From contig DASSKF010000172.1 in assembly GCA_035690725.1 (NCBI GenBank), forward strand, positions 1 through 16,804: a DNA stretch of 16,804 nt, in the 5' to 3' direction. A model generated the notes under the pieces. It was given only the letters and a program-made list of their open reading frames with translations, was not told the DNA's origin and made no database searches. Numbering within the stretch: position 1 is the first letter of the stretch; the number at the start of each line of letters is the position of its first letter. This DNA is from DASSKF01 sp035690725 (GTDB lineage Bacteria > Actinomycetota > Actinomycetes > Actinomycetales > Dermatophilaceae). Below are positions 1 to 9,800 of this stretch, piece by piece. Made by a program: the position numbers and the translations under genes.

Positions 1-3
1 TGG

Positions 4-1502
<1,499 letters not shown>

Positions 1503-1506
<4 letters not shown>

Positions 1507-3407
1507 GTCCGGCTCCGTAGGCAGCGCGCCAGAGCGCTGATCGGGAACACCATCCGGTAGAGGTGGTAGTTGATGTAGAAGTCGCCGGGAAATCCGGTCC
1601 CCGTGAAGTACGGCTCGTCCCAGCCGCCGTCCTCGCGCTGGTTCCGGACCAGCCAGTCCACGCCGCGGCGCGCAGCAACGCCGTCGACGTCCCCGGCGGC
1701 CTCCAGCGCCAGCAGTGCCCACGCGGTCTGCGAGGGCATCGACTCACCGCACCCGGCCCACGAGCGGTCCTCGTAGGAGCGCAGGTCCTCGCCCCAGCCA
1801 CCATCGGCGTTCTGGTGCTGCTCCAGCCAATGGACGGCTCGCCGGACGGGCGTGCTGCCGGTCCCGAGGCCGGCGAGCACGAGGGCGGGCACCACGGCGC
1901 CGGTGCCGTAGACGAAGTTGGCGCCCCAGCGGCCGAACCAGGAGCCGTCGGGCTCCTGGTGGTCCAGCAGCCACTGCACGCCGCGACGGCAGGCCGGGGT
2001 GTCGGCCCGGCCCTCGCGGGCCAGCATCTCGACGACGTGCCCGGTCACGTCGGCACTCGGCGGGTCGATCACCGCGCCGAAGTCGCAGAACGGGATCTGG
2101 TAGGCGAGCTCGTCGGTGTTGTCGACGTCGAACGCCGCCCAGCCGCCGTCGGAGCACTGCATGCCCTCGATCCACGTGACGGCCCGCTGCGACGCGGCAG
2201 CCGATCGCGCGGTGTCCGGTGTGCGGTGCAGCGCCATGACGATCTCGGCGGTGTCGTCGATGTCGGGGTAGTTGTCGTTGTCGAACTCGAAGGCCCAGCC
2301 GCCCGGGGTCAGGTGCGGTCGTCGGACCGCCCAGTCGCCGCGCACCCGGATCTCCTGGTCGCACAGCCACTCCCCGGCCCTCGCCAGAGCAGGATGGTCC
2401 CGGTCGACGCCGGCGTCCCCGAGCGCGACGAGGGCGAGCGCCGTGTCCCACACGGGGGACTGGCAGGCCTCGATCCGGCGAACGGTGCCCTCGACCGTCT
2501 CCTCGCGGATGGTGAAGCGCTCCCAGCCCTCCAGCCCACGGGCGATGACCGGGTGGTCCAGCGCATAGCCGAGCTCGTGCAGGGCCATCAACGAGTAGAC
2601 CCAGGGCGGTTGGATACCCCCCCAGCCGCCGTCGGCCTCCTGGCGGGCGATGATCCACTCGGCGCACCGGGCGACGGCGCTGTGGCGCAACGGTTTCGCC
2701 GGGAGCCGCTCGTACTGCTTCAGGCCCCGGTCGACGGTCCGGAACACGCGCGCGGTGCGGCTGCGAGGGGCAGGCGGCTCGACACCGGCGGACCCGGCGC
2801 ACAGCTCGTCCAGCCGCACCCCGATCGGGCGACGCGCGCGCAGCGCGGACAGGATGGTCAGTGGCACGATGGTCTGCCGCGCCCAGCAGGAGAAGTTGTA
2901 GACGTTCAGTGGCGCGGACTTCGGCAGGAAGATGATCTCCGGCGGCAGTGCCGGCAGGTCGTCCCAGTCCCAGAGACCGAACAACGCGAGCCAGATCCGG
3001 GTGAAGACGCGGGTCTGCTCCAGGCCGCCGAGGTCCAGCACGACCTCGCGGGCCGCCTTGAGGTGCGGGTCGTCGGCGTCGTCGCCGGCCAGCCGCAGCG
3101 CGAGGTAGGCCTCGACCGTGGTCGAGAGGTCCGGCGGGCCCGCATGGAAGGTCGCCCAGGACCCGTCCGCGCGCTGCTGGCTGCGGATCCAGCGCGCCGA
3201 CTGCTCGGTCTGCTCCGGCGTGCGGACCCGGAGGAACTCGCGCATGAGCAGGTCCTCGGCGTCCATCGTGACGTTCGTGGCCAGCTCGGCGTGCCACCAG
3301 CCACCCTCATGCTGCAACGACAGCAGTCGCTCGACGGCCCGGTCCAGCGCCCCGCGTGGGGCGTCGGCGCCGGTGTCGAGAGGCGAACCCTCGTGCGTCA
3401 TGGTCAT
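1503..3407 (-). CDS. shc: Squalene-hopene cyclase
   Basis: A 634-residue class II triterpene cyclase, the usual length for the family. It cyclises squalene to hop-22(29)-ene and hopanol at the membrane surface. The protonating DXDD motif is at 382-385 (DIDDTAE), with D384 expected as the proton donor. QW repeats run through the protein: ADGSWATF (80-87), ADGGWGG (258-264), SDGGWAAF (419-426), PDGSWFGRW (487-495), ADGGWGE (534-540) and EDGGWDEPYFTGTGFPGDFY (592-611). The C-terminal YINYHLYRMVFPISAL stretch is typical. The ATG at 3407 has GGAGGAC nine bases upstream (3423-3417); a second in-frame ATG lies two codons in. It is the only gene in the operon not overlapping its upstream neighbour, following an 85-base gap. 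Its stop overlaps the start of the HpnG-IspH fusion. Nothing looks broken. Confidence 0.97.
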
Positions 3408-3416
3408 CTCTGGAAC

Positions 3417-3423
3417 GTCCTCC
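3417..3423 (-). promoter_or_regulatory. Ribosome binding site of shc
   Basis: GGAGGAC on the minus strand, 9 bases before the ATG at 3407. It supports that ATG over the in-frame ATG at 3401 and shows shc has its own ribosome entry site after the only gap in the operon. Confidence 0.6.
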
Positions 3424-3447
3424 GTGGTCTGTGTCGTGCCGTTCGGT

Positions 3448-3481
3448 GGCTGCGTGGTCGTCGTGGCGGCGTGGTCGTCGC
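3448..3481. repeat. Two-copy 17-bp tandem repeat in the gap before shc
   Basis: Positions 3448-3464 (GGCTGCGTGGTCGTCGT) and 3465-3481 (GGCGGCGTGGTCGTCGC) are adjacent direct copies matching at 15 of 17 bases. They fill much of the 85-base gap between the prenyl synthase stop and the shc start. The rest of the gap holds the shc ribosome binding site; I see no clear promoter hexamers or terminator stem. Confidence 0.6.
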
Positions 3482-3492
3482 GGTGGCGCCGG

Positions 3493-4518
3493 TCAGTGGT
3501 CCCGGGTGGCGAGCTGGTCGGTCAGCTCGCACAGCCGGCCGTGCACCTCCTCGGGCAGGTCGAGACCGGCGACGGCGGCGAGTGCGGCGGCCCGCTCCTC
3601 GTCGGCCGTCCGCTCCGCGACGGCGCGGCCGCCGGCGTCCTCGATGAGCCGGGCCGCCTCGTGCAGCTGCTCCTCGTCGAGGTCGTCGGCCCGGTGGTAG
3701 AGGTCGGCCAGCCGCCGGGCGGCGTCCCCCTCGGACGCGAGGGCCGCGACGACCGGCAGCGACTTCTTGCGTGCGCGCAGGTCGGCGAGCACCGGTTTGC
3801 CGGTCCGCTCGGGTTCGCCCCAGATCCCGAGCAGGTCGTCGACCGCCTGGAACGCGGCGCCGAGGTGGTCGCCGAAGTCGGCGAGTCCCCACGCGACCGG
3901 GGCGGGCGCCTCGACGAGAACGGCGCCCAGGGACGCGGCGCAGCCGAGCAGCGCTCCGGTCTTGTCCCGCTCCATCGCGAGGCACTCCTTGGGGGTGACG
4001 TCGCGACGCTGCTCGAAGGCGAGGTCGGCGGTCTGCCCGGCGATGAGCCGGCGGGTGGCCGCGGACAGGCAGCGGACTGCCCAGCTCGCGGTCGGGCTCG
4101 GCGCCTCCGCCAGCACCTCGCAGGCGAGGGTGAGCATCGCGTCGCCGGCGAGGATCGCCGCCGACTGCCCGTAGACCGCCCAGGCGGTCGGCTGGTGCCG
4201 GCGCTCGGTGTCGCCGTCCATGATGTCGTCGTGCAGCAGCGAGAAGTTGTGCACCAGCTCGCAGGCGACGGCGGCAGGCACCCCGTCCTGCGCGGGCGCG
4301 CCTCCCGCCTGGGCCGACAGCAGCGCGAGCATCGCCCGGATCTGCTTGCCGCCGGCGGTCTCCGGCGAGGGCTCCTGCTGGCCGTCGGCGTCCCAGAAGC
4401 CGAGGTGGTAGCCGCAGACCCGGCGGTCGTCGGCGTCGAGCCGGTCGAGGGAGCGGCGCACGCCCTCACGGGCGAGGGCCCGCGCCTTCGCGAGGCTGTC
4501 GGTGGTCGTGGTGGTCAT
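3493..4518 (-). CDS. Short-chain polyprenyl diphosphate synthase (probable FPP/GGPP synthase)
   Basis: A 341-residue all-alpha trans-prenyltransferase that condenses IPP with allylic diphosphates; in this operon the expected product is FPP for squalene synthesis. The first Asp-rich motif is DDIMD (97-101) in FSLLHDDIMDGD. A Phe at the fifth position before the first Asp is the kind of residue that limits chains to C15-C20. The second motif is DDLLG (227-231) in AFQAVDDLLGIWGEP, so the usual last Asp is Gly. GKQIRAML (57-64) and KTGALL (186-191) match the substrate-binding segments. The ATG at 4518 overlaps the HpnE stop (ATGA) and is preceded by AGGAGGT six bases away, so this start is well supported although the frame stays open much further upstream. 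The exact chain length is inference. Confidence 0.9.
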   Translation of the reverse strand: MTTTTTDSLAKARALAREGVRRSLDRLDADDRRVCGYHLGFWDADGQQEPSPETAGGKQIRAMLALLSAQAGGAPAQDGVPAAVACELVHNFSLLHDDIMDGDTERRHQPTAWAVYGQSAAILAGDAMLTLACEVLAEAPSPTASWAVRCLSAATRRLIAGQTADLAFEQRRDVTPKECLAMERDKTGALLGCAASLGAVLVEAPAPVAWGLADFGDHLGAAFQAVDDLLGIWGEPERTGKPVLADLRARKKSLPVVAALASEGDAARRLADLYHRADDLDEEQLHEAARLIEDAGGRAVAERTADEERAAALAAVAGLDLPEEVHGRLCELTDQLATRDH

Positions 4519-6023
4519 GCGGTCACCTCCTGCAGGGGGAGCTCGGTGGGGCGTGCCGGTGCGAACGGCGGTATGACGTCCGCCCGCCGTTCCGTCCCCG
4601 CGGCTCGAGCGCCCGTCACCCCGCTGCCCGGTCGCTCGGCGAGGAGGAGGTCGGCGGCGGTGAGTCCGCTGCGGACGGCGCCCTCCATGGTGTCGGGGTA
4701 GCCGGTGGCGGTCCACGCCCCCGCGAGCACCAGTCCGGGGACCGCGGTGCGGGCCGGCGGCCGCAGCGCCGCGGTGCCGGCCGCCTGCCGGAAGGTCGCC
4801 GCCGGCTCCCGGGTGACGAACGCGTCGAGGACCCGGGCCGAGCGCAGGCCCGGGAGCAGCTGCTCCAGTGCCGAGACCTGTTGCGCCTGCACGCGTTCGC
4901 TCGGCCAGCTCGCGACGTCGCCGGCGGAGGAGACCGACGTGATGAGGTACTGCCCGGTGCGGACCCCGGCCTGCACGGACCGGTCGAACACCCACTGCAC
5001 GGGGGAGTCGGGCGCGGCGGCGAAGGGGCCGCTGGGCGGGGCCCCCGGCAGGTCGAGGACGCGACGGTCGAGGCGCAGGTGCAGGTTGAGGATCGGGGAG
5101 GCCCCGAGGCCCTCCCAGGCGCCCCGGTCGCACCCGGCCGCGTCCGGCACCAGCCGGGCGGCCTGCTGGTGGGGGACGGCCAGGACGATCGCATCCGCGG
5201 CGACCTGCTCCTGGCGGCGGTCCGCGCCCGAGCGCACCGTGACGACGAGACCGCGTTCGCCGGCGTCGACGTGGGTGGCCTTGCTGCGCAGACGAACTCG
5301 CGCGCCGAGGACCTCGAGCGCCTGCCGGGCGGCCTCGTCGTGCAGCCGGGACAGGGGCGCGGTGGGGATGCCGATGTCGCCGGCGTCGACGGACTGCAGC
5401 AGACCCTGCTGGAAGACGGTCGCCGCGAGGGCGAGTGACGCGTCCTCGGGGCCGATGTTCAGGGCGGCGACGGTCACCAGTCCCCACAGGCGGCGCACCG
5501 CCTGCTCGTCCTGGCCGTGCTCGCGCAGCCAGGCGCCGAACGTGCGCGCGTCCACGGCGGGGTCGGCGGCGTCGACGCGCGCCAGGGCTGCTGCTGCCGT
5601 CGCGGCGCGCACCCGCTGGGACAGGGTCAGGCCGGCGTAGCCGGCGAGCGCGGGCAGCAGGTGCACCGGCGCCGGACCGAACGGGCCACGCCGCAGGTGG
5701 GTTCGCCGGCCCCCGGGGAGCAGCACCGGGATGTCCATGCGGTCCTGCACCGGGGCCAGCTCGCTCACGCCGAGCCGGTCGAGCAGCCCCCGGTAGGCGG
5801 TGTAGGCGCGCAGGAAGACGTGCTGGCCGGTGTCGGCGTGCAACCCGTCGCGGTGGAAGGAGGACGCGACACCGCCGAGCCGCGGGCGGCTCTCGAGCAG
5901 CGTCACGGCGCGGCCGGCCTCGGCCAGCCGCACGGCGGCCGACACCCCGGCGAGCCCGCCACCGACCACCACGACGTGGCCGGCCGCCGAGCGGGGTCGT
6001 CTGCCCTGCGCGTTCGGGCTCAT
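4515..6023 (-). CDS. hpnE: Hydroxysqualene dehydroxylase HpnE
   Basis: A 502-residue FAD-dependent amine-oxidase-fold protein of the phytoene desaturase type. HpnE reduces hydroxysqualene, made by HpnC, to squalene. The dinucleotide-binding motif VVVVGGGLAGVSAAVRLAEA lies at 17-36, followed by the acidic strand end LLESRPRLGG. DTGQHVF (64-70) and the C-terminal LVLAGAWTATGYPDTMEGAV segment, which contacts FAD in this family, are present. The last roughly 35 residues are a Pro/Ala/Arg-rich tail holding the next gene's ribosome binding site. The ATG at 6023 overlaps the hpnD stop (ATGA) and has GGAGGG four bases upstream. Its position after hpnC and hpnD separates it from carotenoid desaturases of the same fold. 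Confidence 0.93.
   Translation of the reverse strand: MSPNAQGRRPRSAAGHVVVVGGGLAGVSAAVRLAEAGRAVTLLESRPRLGGVASSFHRDGLHADTGQHVFLRAYTAYRGLLDRLGVSELAPVQDRMDIPVLLPGGRRTHLRRGPFGPAPVHLLPALAGYAGLTLSQRVRAATAAAALARVDAADPAVDARTFGAWLREHGQDEQAVRRLWGLVTVAALNIGPEDASLALAATVFQQGLLQSVDAGDIGIPTAPLSRLHDEAARQALEVLGARVRLRSKATHVDAGERGLVVTVRSGADRRQEQVAADAIVLAVPHQQAARLVPDAAGCDRGAWEGLGASPILNLHLRLDRRVLDLPGAPPSGPFAAAPDSPVQWVFDRSVQAGVRTGQYLITSVSSAGDVASWPSERVQAQQVSALEQLLPGLRSARVLDAFVTREPAATFRQAAGTAALRPPARTAVPGLVLAGAWTATGYPDTMEGAVRSGLTAADLLLAERPGSGVTGARAAGTERRADVIPPFAPARPTELPLQEVTA
4525..4531 (-). promoter_or_regulatory. Ribosome binding site of the prenyl synthase inside hpnE
   Basis: AGGAGGT on the minus strand, 6 bases before the ATG at 4518, lies within the last codons of hpnE. 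It decides the start in a reading frame that is otherwise open to beyond 6300. Confidence 0.75.
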
Positions 6024-6886
6024 GCGGCCCTCCGCAACAGCGCGCGGGCCGCGACGGCCGCCTTGGAGCGGGCGGGCAGGGACAGTCGGGCCGACCGGAT
6101 CGGTTCCGGGTCCGCGGCGATCTGCGCGAGGAGCCGGCGGTAGATGCCGGCCATCGCCGCCGTGCAGGCGGCACTGCGACGGTCGAGCAGGGGCAGCAGG
6201 CGCAGGCCCTCGGCATACCAGCGCTCGGCGCGTTCGGCCTCGAACCGGACCAGCGCGGTGAACCGGTCCGGCGGGTCCTGCAGGGTGCCGTCCGGGCCGA
6301 CCTGCAGGGTGCAGCCGAAGCGGTCGAGGTCCTCCTGCGGCAGGTAGACACGGCCGTTCAGGCGATCCTCGCGCAGGTCCCGCAGGATGTTGGTCAGCTG
6401 CAGCGCCAGGCCGAGGGTGTCGGCGAGCGGCTCGGCCTGCACCCGGCGCGGCGGGTCGTAGACGCCGAGGGAGATCCGCCCGATGGACCCGGCGACGCAG
6501 CGGCAGTAGCGAACCGTCTCCTCGAAGGTCTCGTAGCGAGTGCCGTCGACGTCCGCCTGGCACCCGTCGATGAGCTCACCGAAGGCGGGCAGCGGAATGG
6601 GCAGCCGTTGGGCGGCGTCGCACAGCGCGACCAGGACCGGGTCGTCGATGGCGGCGTCGAGGTGGTCCAGCTGGTGACGGGCCCGGTCCAGCCGGCGGGT
6701 CTTCTCCTCGGTGGGCAGATCGCCGTCGCCGATGTCGTCGATCCGGCGGGCGAAGGCGTAGACCGCCGACAGCGCGCGCCGCTTGACCGGCGGCAGCAGG
6801 CGTATGCCGTAGGAGAAGTTGCGGGCCTCGGTGCGGGTGATCTGCTCGCAGCGGGCGTAGGCGTCCTCGAGCCGGTTCACGCTCAT
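6020..6886 (-). CDS. hpnD: Presqualene diphosphate synthase HpnD
   Basis: A 288-residue member of the squalene/phytoene synthase family. HpnD condenses two FPP into presqualene diphosphate. Both Mg-binding Asp motifs are intact: DDIGD (50-54) in YAFARRIDDIGD, and D170-LRE-D174 in LTNILRDLREDRLNGRVYLP. RYETFEETVRYC (117-128) and the YLPQEDL signature are typical. The ATG at 6886 overlaps the hpnC stop (ATGA), with GAGGTG six bases upstream. I assign D rather than C because of the NILRDLRED form of the second motif, typical of synthases making the C-C bond, whereas the neighbouring paralogue has WQDVAED. The HpnCDE route replaces a single squalene synthase in many bacteria. Confidence 0.93.
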   Translation of the reverse strand: MSVNRLEDAYARCEQITRTEARNFSYGIRLLPPVKRRALSAVYAFARRIDDIGDGDLPTEEKTRRLDRARHQLDHLDAAIDDPVLVALCDAAQRLPIPLPAFGELIDGCQADVDGTRYETFEETVRYCRCVAGSIGRISLGVYDPPRRVQAEPLADTLGLALQLTNILRDLREDRLNGRVYLPQEDLDRFGCTLQVGPDGTLQDPPDRFTALVRFEAERAERWYAEGLRLLPLLDRRSAACTAAMAGIYRRLLAQIAADPEPIRSARLSLPARSKAAVAARALLRRAA

Positions 6887-7773
6887 CCGGGCCACCTCAC
6901 CGTGGCGGTGAGCCAGGCCCGCGCGATGTGGCGCTTGGCGGGCTTGGGGACGCGGGTCAGGGGGTCGTAGCCGCCGCGACGCAGCTCGGCGGCCGCGGCA
7001 CGACCGCCGGCGACGTAGCCGGAGACCGCCAGCCGGGGCCAGCCGCGCAGGGTGGACACCAGGGGTGCGCCGGCGTCCAGCCAGGCGAGGGCACGGTCGG
7101 TCTCGAACCGGAGCAGCGCCTGCAGGCCGGGGGAGGCCGAGGGAGCCGTCAGCTCGTCCTTGCCGACACCGAAGCGGCGCAGGTCCTCCTGCGGCAGGTA
7201 GACGCGGCCCTTGTCCCGCAGGTCCTCCGCGACGTCCTGCCAGTGCTCGAGCAGCTGCAGGCCGGTGCAGACCCGGTCGGAGAGCTCGAGTCGCTCGGGC
7301 GTCGCCGCCCCCACGATGTGCAGCACGGCCTGCCCGACCGGGTTGGCGGACAGCACGCAGTAGCCGACGAGGTCCTCGAACGTCTCGTAGCGGTCCACCC
7401 GCTGGTCGACGACGTTGGCCTCGACCAGGTCGAGCAGCGGCTGCGCGGGCAGCCCGCACTCGAGCACCGTGCGGCGCAGCCCGGCGACGGCCGGCAGGGC
7501 CGGTGCGTGGCCGGCGCGCAGCTGGTGGACGTCGTCGGCGACCCGGGCCAGCTGGTCGGTGCGGGACCCCTCGGCCTCGTCACCGACGTCGTCGACGTAG
7601 CGGGCGAAACGGTAGAGCGCGACGAGGTGGTCGCGTAGGCCGCGCGGGAGGATCCCGAGCGCCACGGGGAAGTTCTCACCGGGCATGGAGGCGGCCGGGT
7701 CGCCCTCGCGGCCAGAGCCGTGCGGCGGCGTCTCCAGGCCGCGTTCCCCGATGCGGAAGGCACCGATGGTCAC
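6883..7773 (-). CDS. hpnC: Hydroxysqualene synthase HpnC
   Basis: A 296-residue paralogue of HpnD in the squalene/phytoene synthase family. HpnC converts presqualene diphosphate to hydroxysqualene. The first Asp motif is DDVGD (61-65) in YRFARYVDDVGDE; the second is D180-VAE-D184 in LLEHWQDVAEDLRDKGRVYL. The ENFPVALGILP segment (33-43) is an HpnC hallmark, from recall of the family. I start it at the GTG at 7773, whose GTGA overlaps the dxs stop and which has a G-run four bases upstream. This gives about 30 extra N-terminal residues before the conserved ENFPVA. The alternative ATG at 7686 (Met30) lacks a good ribosome site but would give a more typical N terminus. Confidence 0.92.
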   Translation of the reverse strand: MTIGAFRIGERGLETPPHGSGREGDPAASMPGENFPVALGILPRGLRDHLVALYRFARYVDDVGDEAEGSRTDQLARVADDVHQLRAGHAPALPAVAGLRRTVLECGLPAQPLLDLVEANVVDQRVDRYETFEDLVGYCVLSANPVGQAVLHIVGAATPERLELSDRVCTGLQLLEHWQDVAEDLRDKGRVYLPQEDLRRFGVGKDELTAPSASPGLQALLRFETDRALAWLDAGAPLVSTLRGWPRLAVSGYVAGGRAAAAELRRGGYDPLTRVPKPAKRHIARAWLTATVRWPG

Positions 7774-9674
7774 GAGGCCCCCCGTCGTGCCGCCAGGTGC
7801 AGGTGCAGCGGCGCGTCGCGCCGGGCCGGCTCGGCCGGGACGCTGGTCCCGAGGGCGTCGGCGCCGCACTCCTCCAGCCCGATCACGACGGCCTGGGCGA
7901 TGCCGTCGGCGTCGAGGCCGTAGCGGGTGAGCAGCGCCGGCCGCGTCCCGTGGGGGAGGTAGTCGACCGGCAGGCCGACGGTGCGCACCGGGACGGTGCA
8001 GCCGGAGTCGGTGAGCGCCTGGGCCACGTGCGTGCCCACGCCGCCCTCGCGGATGCCGTCCTCCACGGTGACCACGAGCTCGTGGCCCGCGGCGAGATCG
8101 GCCAGTGCCCGGTTCACCGGGTGGACCCACCGGGGGTCGACCACGGTGCAGCGGATGCCCTGCGCGGCGAGCTGGTCGGCGGCCGCGAGCGAGGCCCCGG
8201 CCATCGCCCCGACGGAGACGATGAGCGCGTGCGGCCGCGGGGGCCGGCGCAGCAGGTCCAGGCCGCGCCAGCAGGCCACGGCCGGGATGTCCTCGGCCGC
8301 CGAGGCCTTCGGGAAGCGCAGGGCGGTCGGCCCGGCCCGGTGGCCCACCGCCTCCCCGAGCTCCTCGGCGAGGGTGGTGGCGTCGCGCGGTGCGGCGATC
8401 CGCATCCCGGGCACGATCGACAGCAGGGCGAGGTCCCAGATGCCGTGGTGGCTGGGGCCGTCCGGGCCGGTGATGCCCGCGCGGTCCAGCACGAAGGTGA
8501 CCGGCAGCCGGTGCAGGCCGACGTCGAGCAGGGTCTGGTCGAAGGCTCGGTTGGCGAACGTCGCGTAGACGGCGACCACCGGGTGCGCTCCGGCCATGGC
8601 CAGGCCGGCGGCCGAGGTGACGGTGTGCTGCTCGGCGATGCCGGTGTCGAAGCAGCGTTCCGGGTGGCGCGCCGCGAACGGCGCCAGGCCGGTCGGCTCG
8701 ACCATCGCGGCGCTGAGCGCCACGACGTCGGTGTGCCGATCGCCGAGGTCGACCAGCGCATCGGAGAACGCGTGCGTCCAGGTGCGTGCGGGGGCGCCGG
8801 CCGGCCGGCCGGTGGCCGCCTCGAGCTTGCCGACCGAGTGCATCCGGTCGTGCTCGTCGGTCTCGGCCGGCTCGTAGCCGAGCCCCTTGCGGGTCAGGCA
8901 GTGCACCACGGTCGGGCGCCGGCGCCGGCGCGCCTCCTGCAACGCGTGCTCGACCGACGGCACGTCGTGGCCGTCCACCGGCCCGAGGTAGTCCAGCCCG
9001 AGGCTGCGGAACAGGCTCGCCGGGTCGCTCCAGTCCGGGTCGTTCGCCACCGCGCCGCCACCGAGCCGGGCGACGACGTCGGCATACCCGTCGTGCTCGA
9101 CGAGCTTCGCGAGGTGGTGCGGGAGGCCGCCCACGGTGGGGGCGTAGGAGCGGCCGTTGTCGTTGAGGAGGACCACGACGGGGCGGTCGGAGGCCCCGAG
9201 GTTGTTCAGCGCCTCCCAGGCGAGGCCGCCGGTCAGCGCGCCGTCGCCGACGACGGCCACCACCGCCCGGTCCGCACCGCGGAGCGCGAAGCCCTTGCTC
9301 AGGCCGTCGGCGTAGGACAGGGCCGTCGACGCGTGCGAGTTCTCCACCACGTCGTGGCGCGACTCGGCGCGGTTCGGGTAGCCGGACAGGCCGTCCTGCT
9401 GGCGCAGCGAGGCGAACCCGCCGCTGCGGCCGGTGAGCAGCTTGTGCACGTAGGCCTGGTGGCCGGTGTCGAAGACGATCGGCTCCTGGGGGGAGTCGAA
9501 CACCCGGTGCAGCGCGATCGTCAGCTCCACCACACCCAGGTTCGGGCCCAGGTGGCCGCCGGTGGCGCAGACCGTGCTGACGAGCACGTCACGCAGCTCC
9601 TGGGCGAGGTCGGCGAGCTCGGACGGCTGCAACGAGCGGAGGTCCCGGGGAGCGAGGGTCCCCAGTGGTGCCAT
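7770..9674 (-). CDS. dxs: 1-deoxy-D-xylulose-5-phosphate synthase
   Basis: A 634-residue thiamine-diphosphate transketolase-type enzyme, full length. It condenses pyruvate with glyceraldehyde 3-phosphate, the first and often flux-controlling step of the MEP isoprenoid pathway. GGHLGPNLGVVELT (39-52), FDTGHQAYVHK (68-78), the TPP/Mg motif VVGDGALTGG...N (141-173), the catalytic Glu in GIAEQHT (E348) and DRAGITGPDGPSHHG (397-411) are all visible. The ATG at 9674 has GGAGG 8 bases upstream. It is the first gene of the hopanoid operon, and its stop overlaps the hpnC GTG start, so the two are translationally coupled. I infer it is a pathway-dedicated copy boosting precursor supply; whether another dxs exists cannot be seen here. 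Confidence 0.95.
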   Translation of the reverse strand: MAPLGTLAPRDLRSLQPSELADLAQELRDVLVSTVCATGGHLGPNLGVVELTIALHRVFDSPQEPIVFDTGHQAYVHKLLTGRSGGFASLRQQDGLSGYPNRAESRHDVVENSHASTALSYADGLSKGFALRGADRAVVAVVGDGALTGGLAWEALNNLGASDRPVVVLLNDNGRSYAPTVGGLPHHLAKLVEHDGYADVVARLGGGAVANDPDWSDPASLFRSLGLDYLGPVDGHDVPSVEHALQEARRRRRPTVVHCLTRKGLGYEPAETDEHDRMHSVGKLEAATGRPAGAPARTWTHAFSDALVDLGDRHTDVVALSAAMVEPTGLAPFAARHPERCFDTGIAEQHTVTSAAGLAMAGAHPVVAVYATFANRAFDQTLLDVGLHRLPVTFVLDRAGITGPDGPSHHGIWDLALLSIVPGMRIAAPRDATTLAEELGEAVGHRAGPTALRFPKASAAEDIPAVACWRGLDLLRRPPRPHALIVSVGAMAGASLAAADQLAAQGIRCTVVDPRWVHPVNRALADLAAGHELVVTVEDGIREGGVGTHVAQALTDSGCTVPVRTVGLPVDYLPHGTRPALLTRYGLDADGIAQAVVIGLEECGADALGTSVPAEPARRDAPLHLHLAARRGAS

Positions 9675-9732
9675 TGGTCGCGCCTCCGTCCGACTTGCCT
9701 CTCCGTCCGGGGCGCCGGTCGCGCAGTGACGA

Positions 9733-9740
9733 GATATATC
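9733..9740. promoter_or_regulatory. AT-rich palindrome, candidate promoter or operator for the hopanoid operon
   Basis: GATATATC, a perfect 8-bp palindrome, is the only strongly AT-rich spot in the 115-base gap between the MarR gene and dxs, about 60 bases before the dxs start. It could be a -10 region for the minus-strand operon or part of a repressor site. I found no convincing -35 hexamer at the right distance, so the promoter call is weak. Confidence 0.3.
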
Positions 9741-9762
9741 GGGCCCCGAACTGTTCTCCCCT

Positions 9763-9800
9763 CATTGGAGCATCTTCGGGGGCCGGACGCTACTCCAATG
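9763..9800. repeat. 8-bp inverted repeat across the MarR stop codon
   Basis: CATTGGAG (9763-9770) and its exact reverse complement CTCCAATG (9793-9800) are separated by 22 bases and begin 30 bases apart, about three helical turns. The right arm covers the last codons of the MarR gene; its TAG stop (9792-9790) falls in the spacer. On the minus-strand transcript it could fold as a hairpin after marR, but no T-run follows, so it is not a standard intrinsic terminator. A paired operator upstream of dxs is an alternative reading. Confidence 0.5.

Noticed and set aside
3493..6351. A possible giant fusion of prenyl synthase with upstream sequence (952 codons open)
   Set aside because: The upstream portion reads Pro/Arg-rich nonsense in a frame overlapping hpnE, whose own frame is clearly the coding one. 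AGGAGGT and the ATGA junction fix the start at 4518.
9763..9800. Intrinsic terminator after marR
   Set aside because: The stem is only 8 bp with a 22-base loop and no T-run follows on the minus strand, so I list it as an inverted repeat only.
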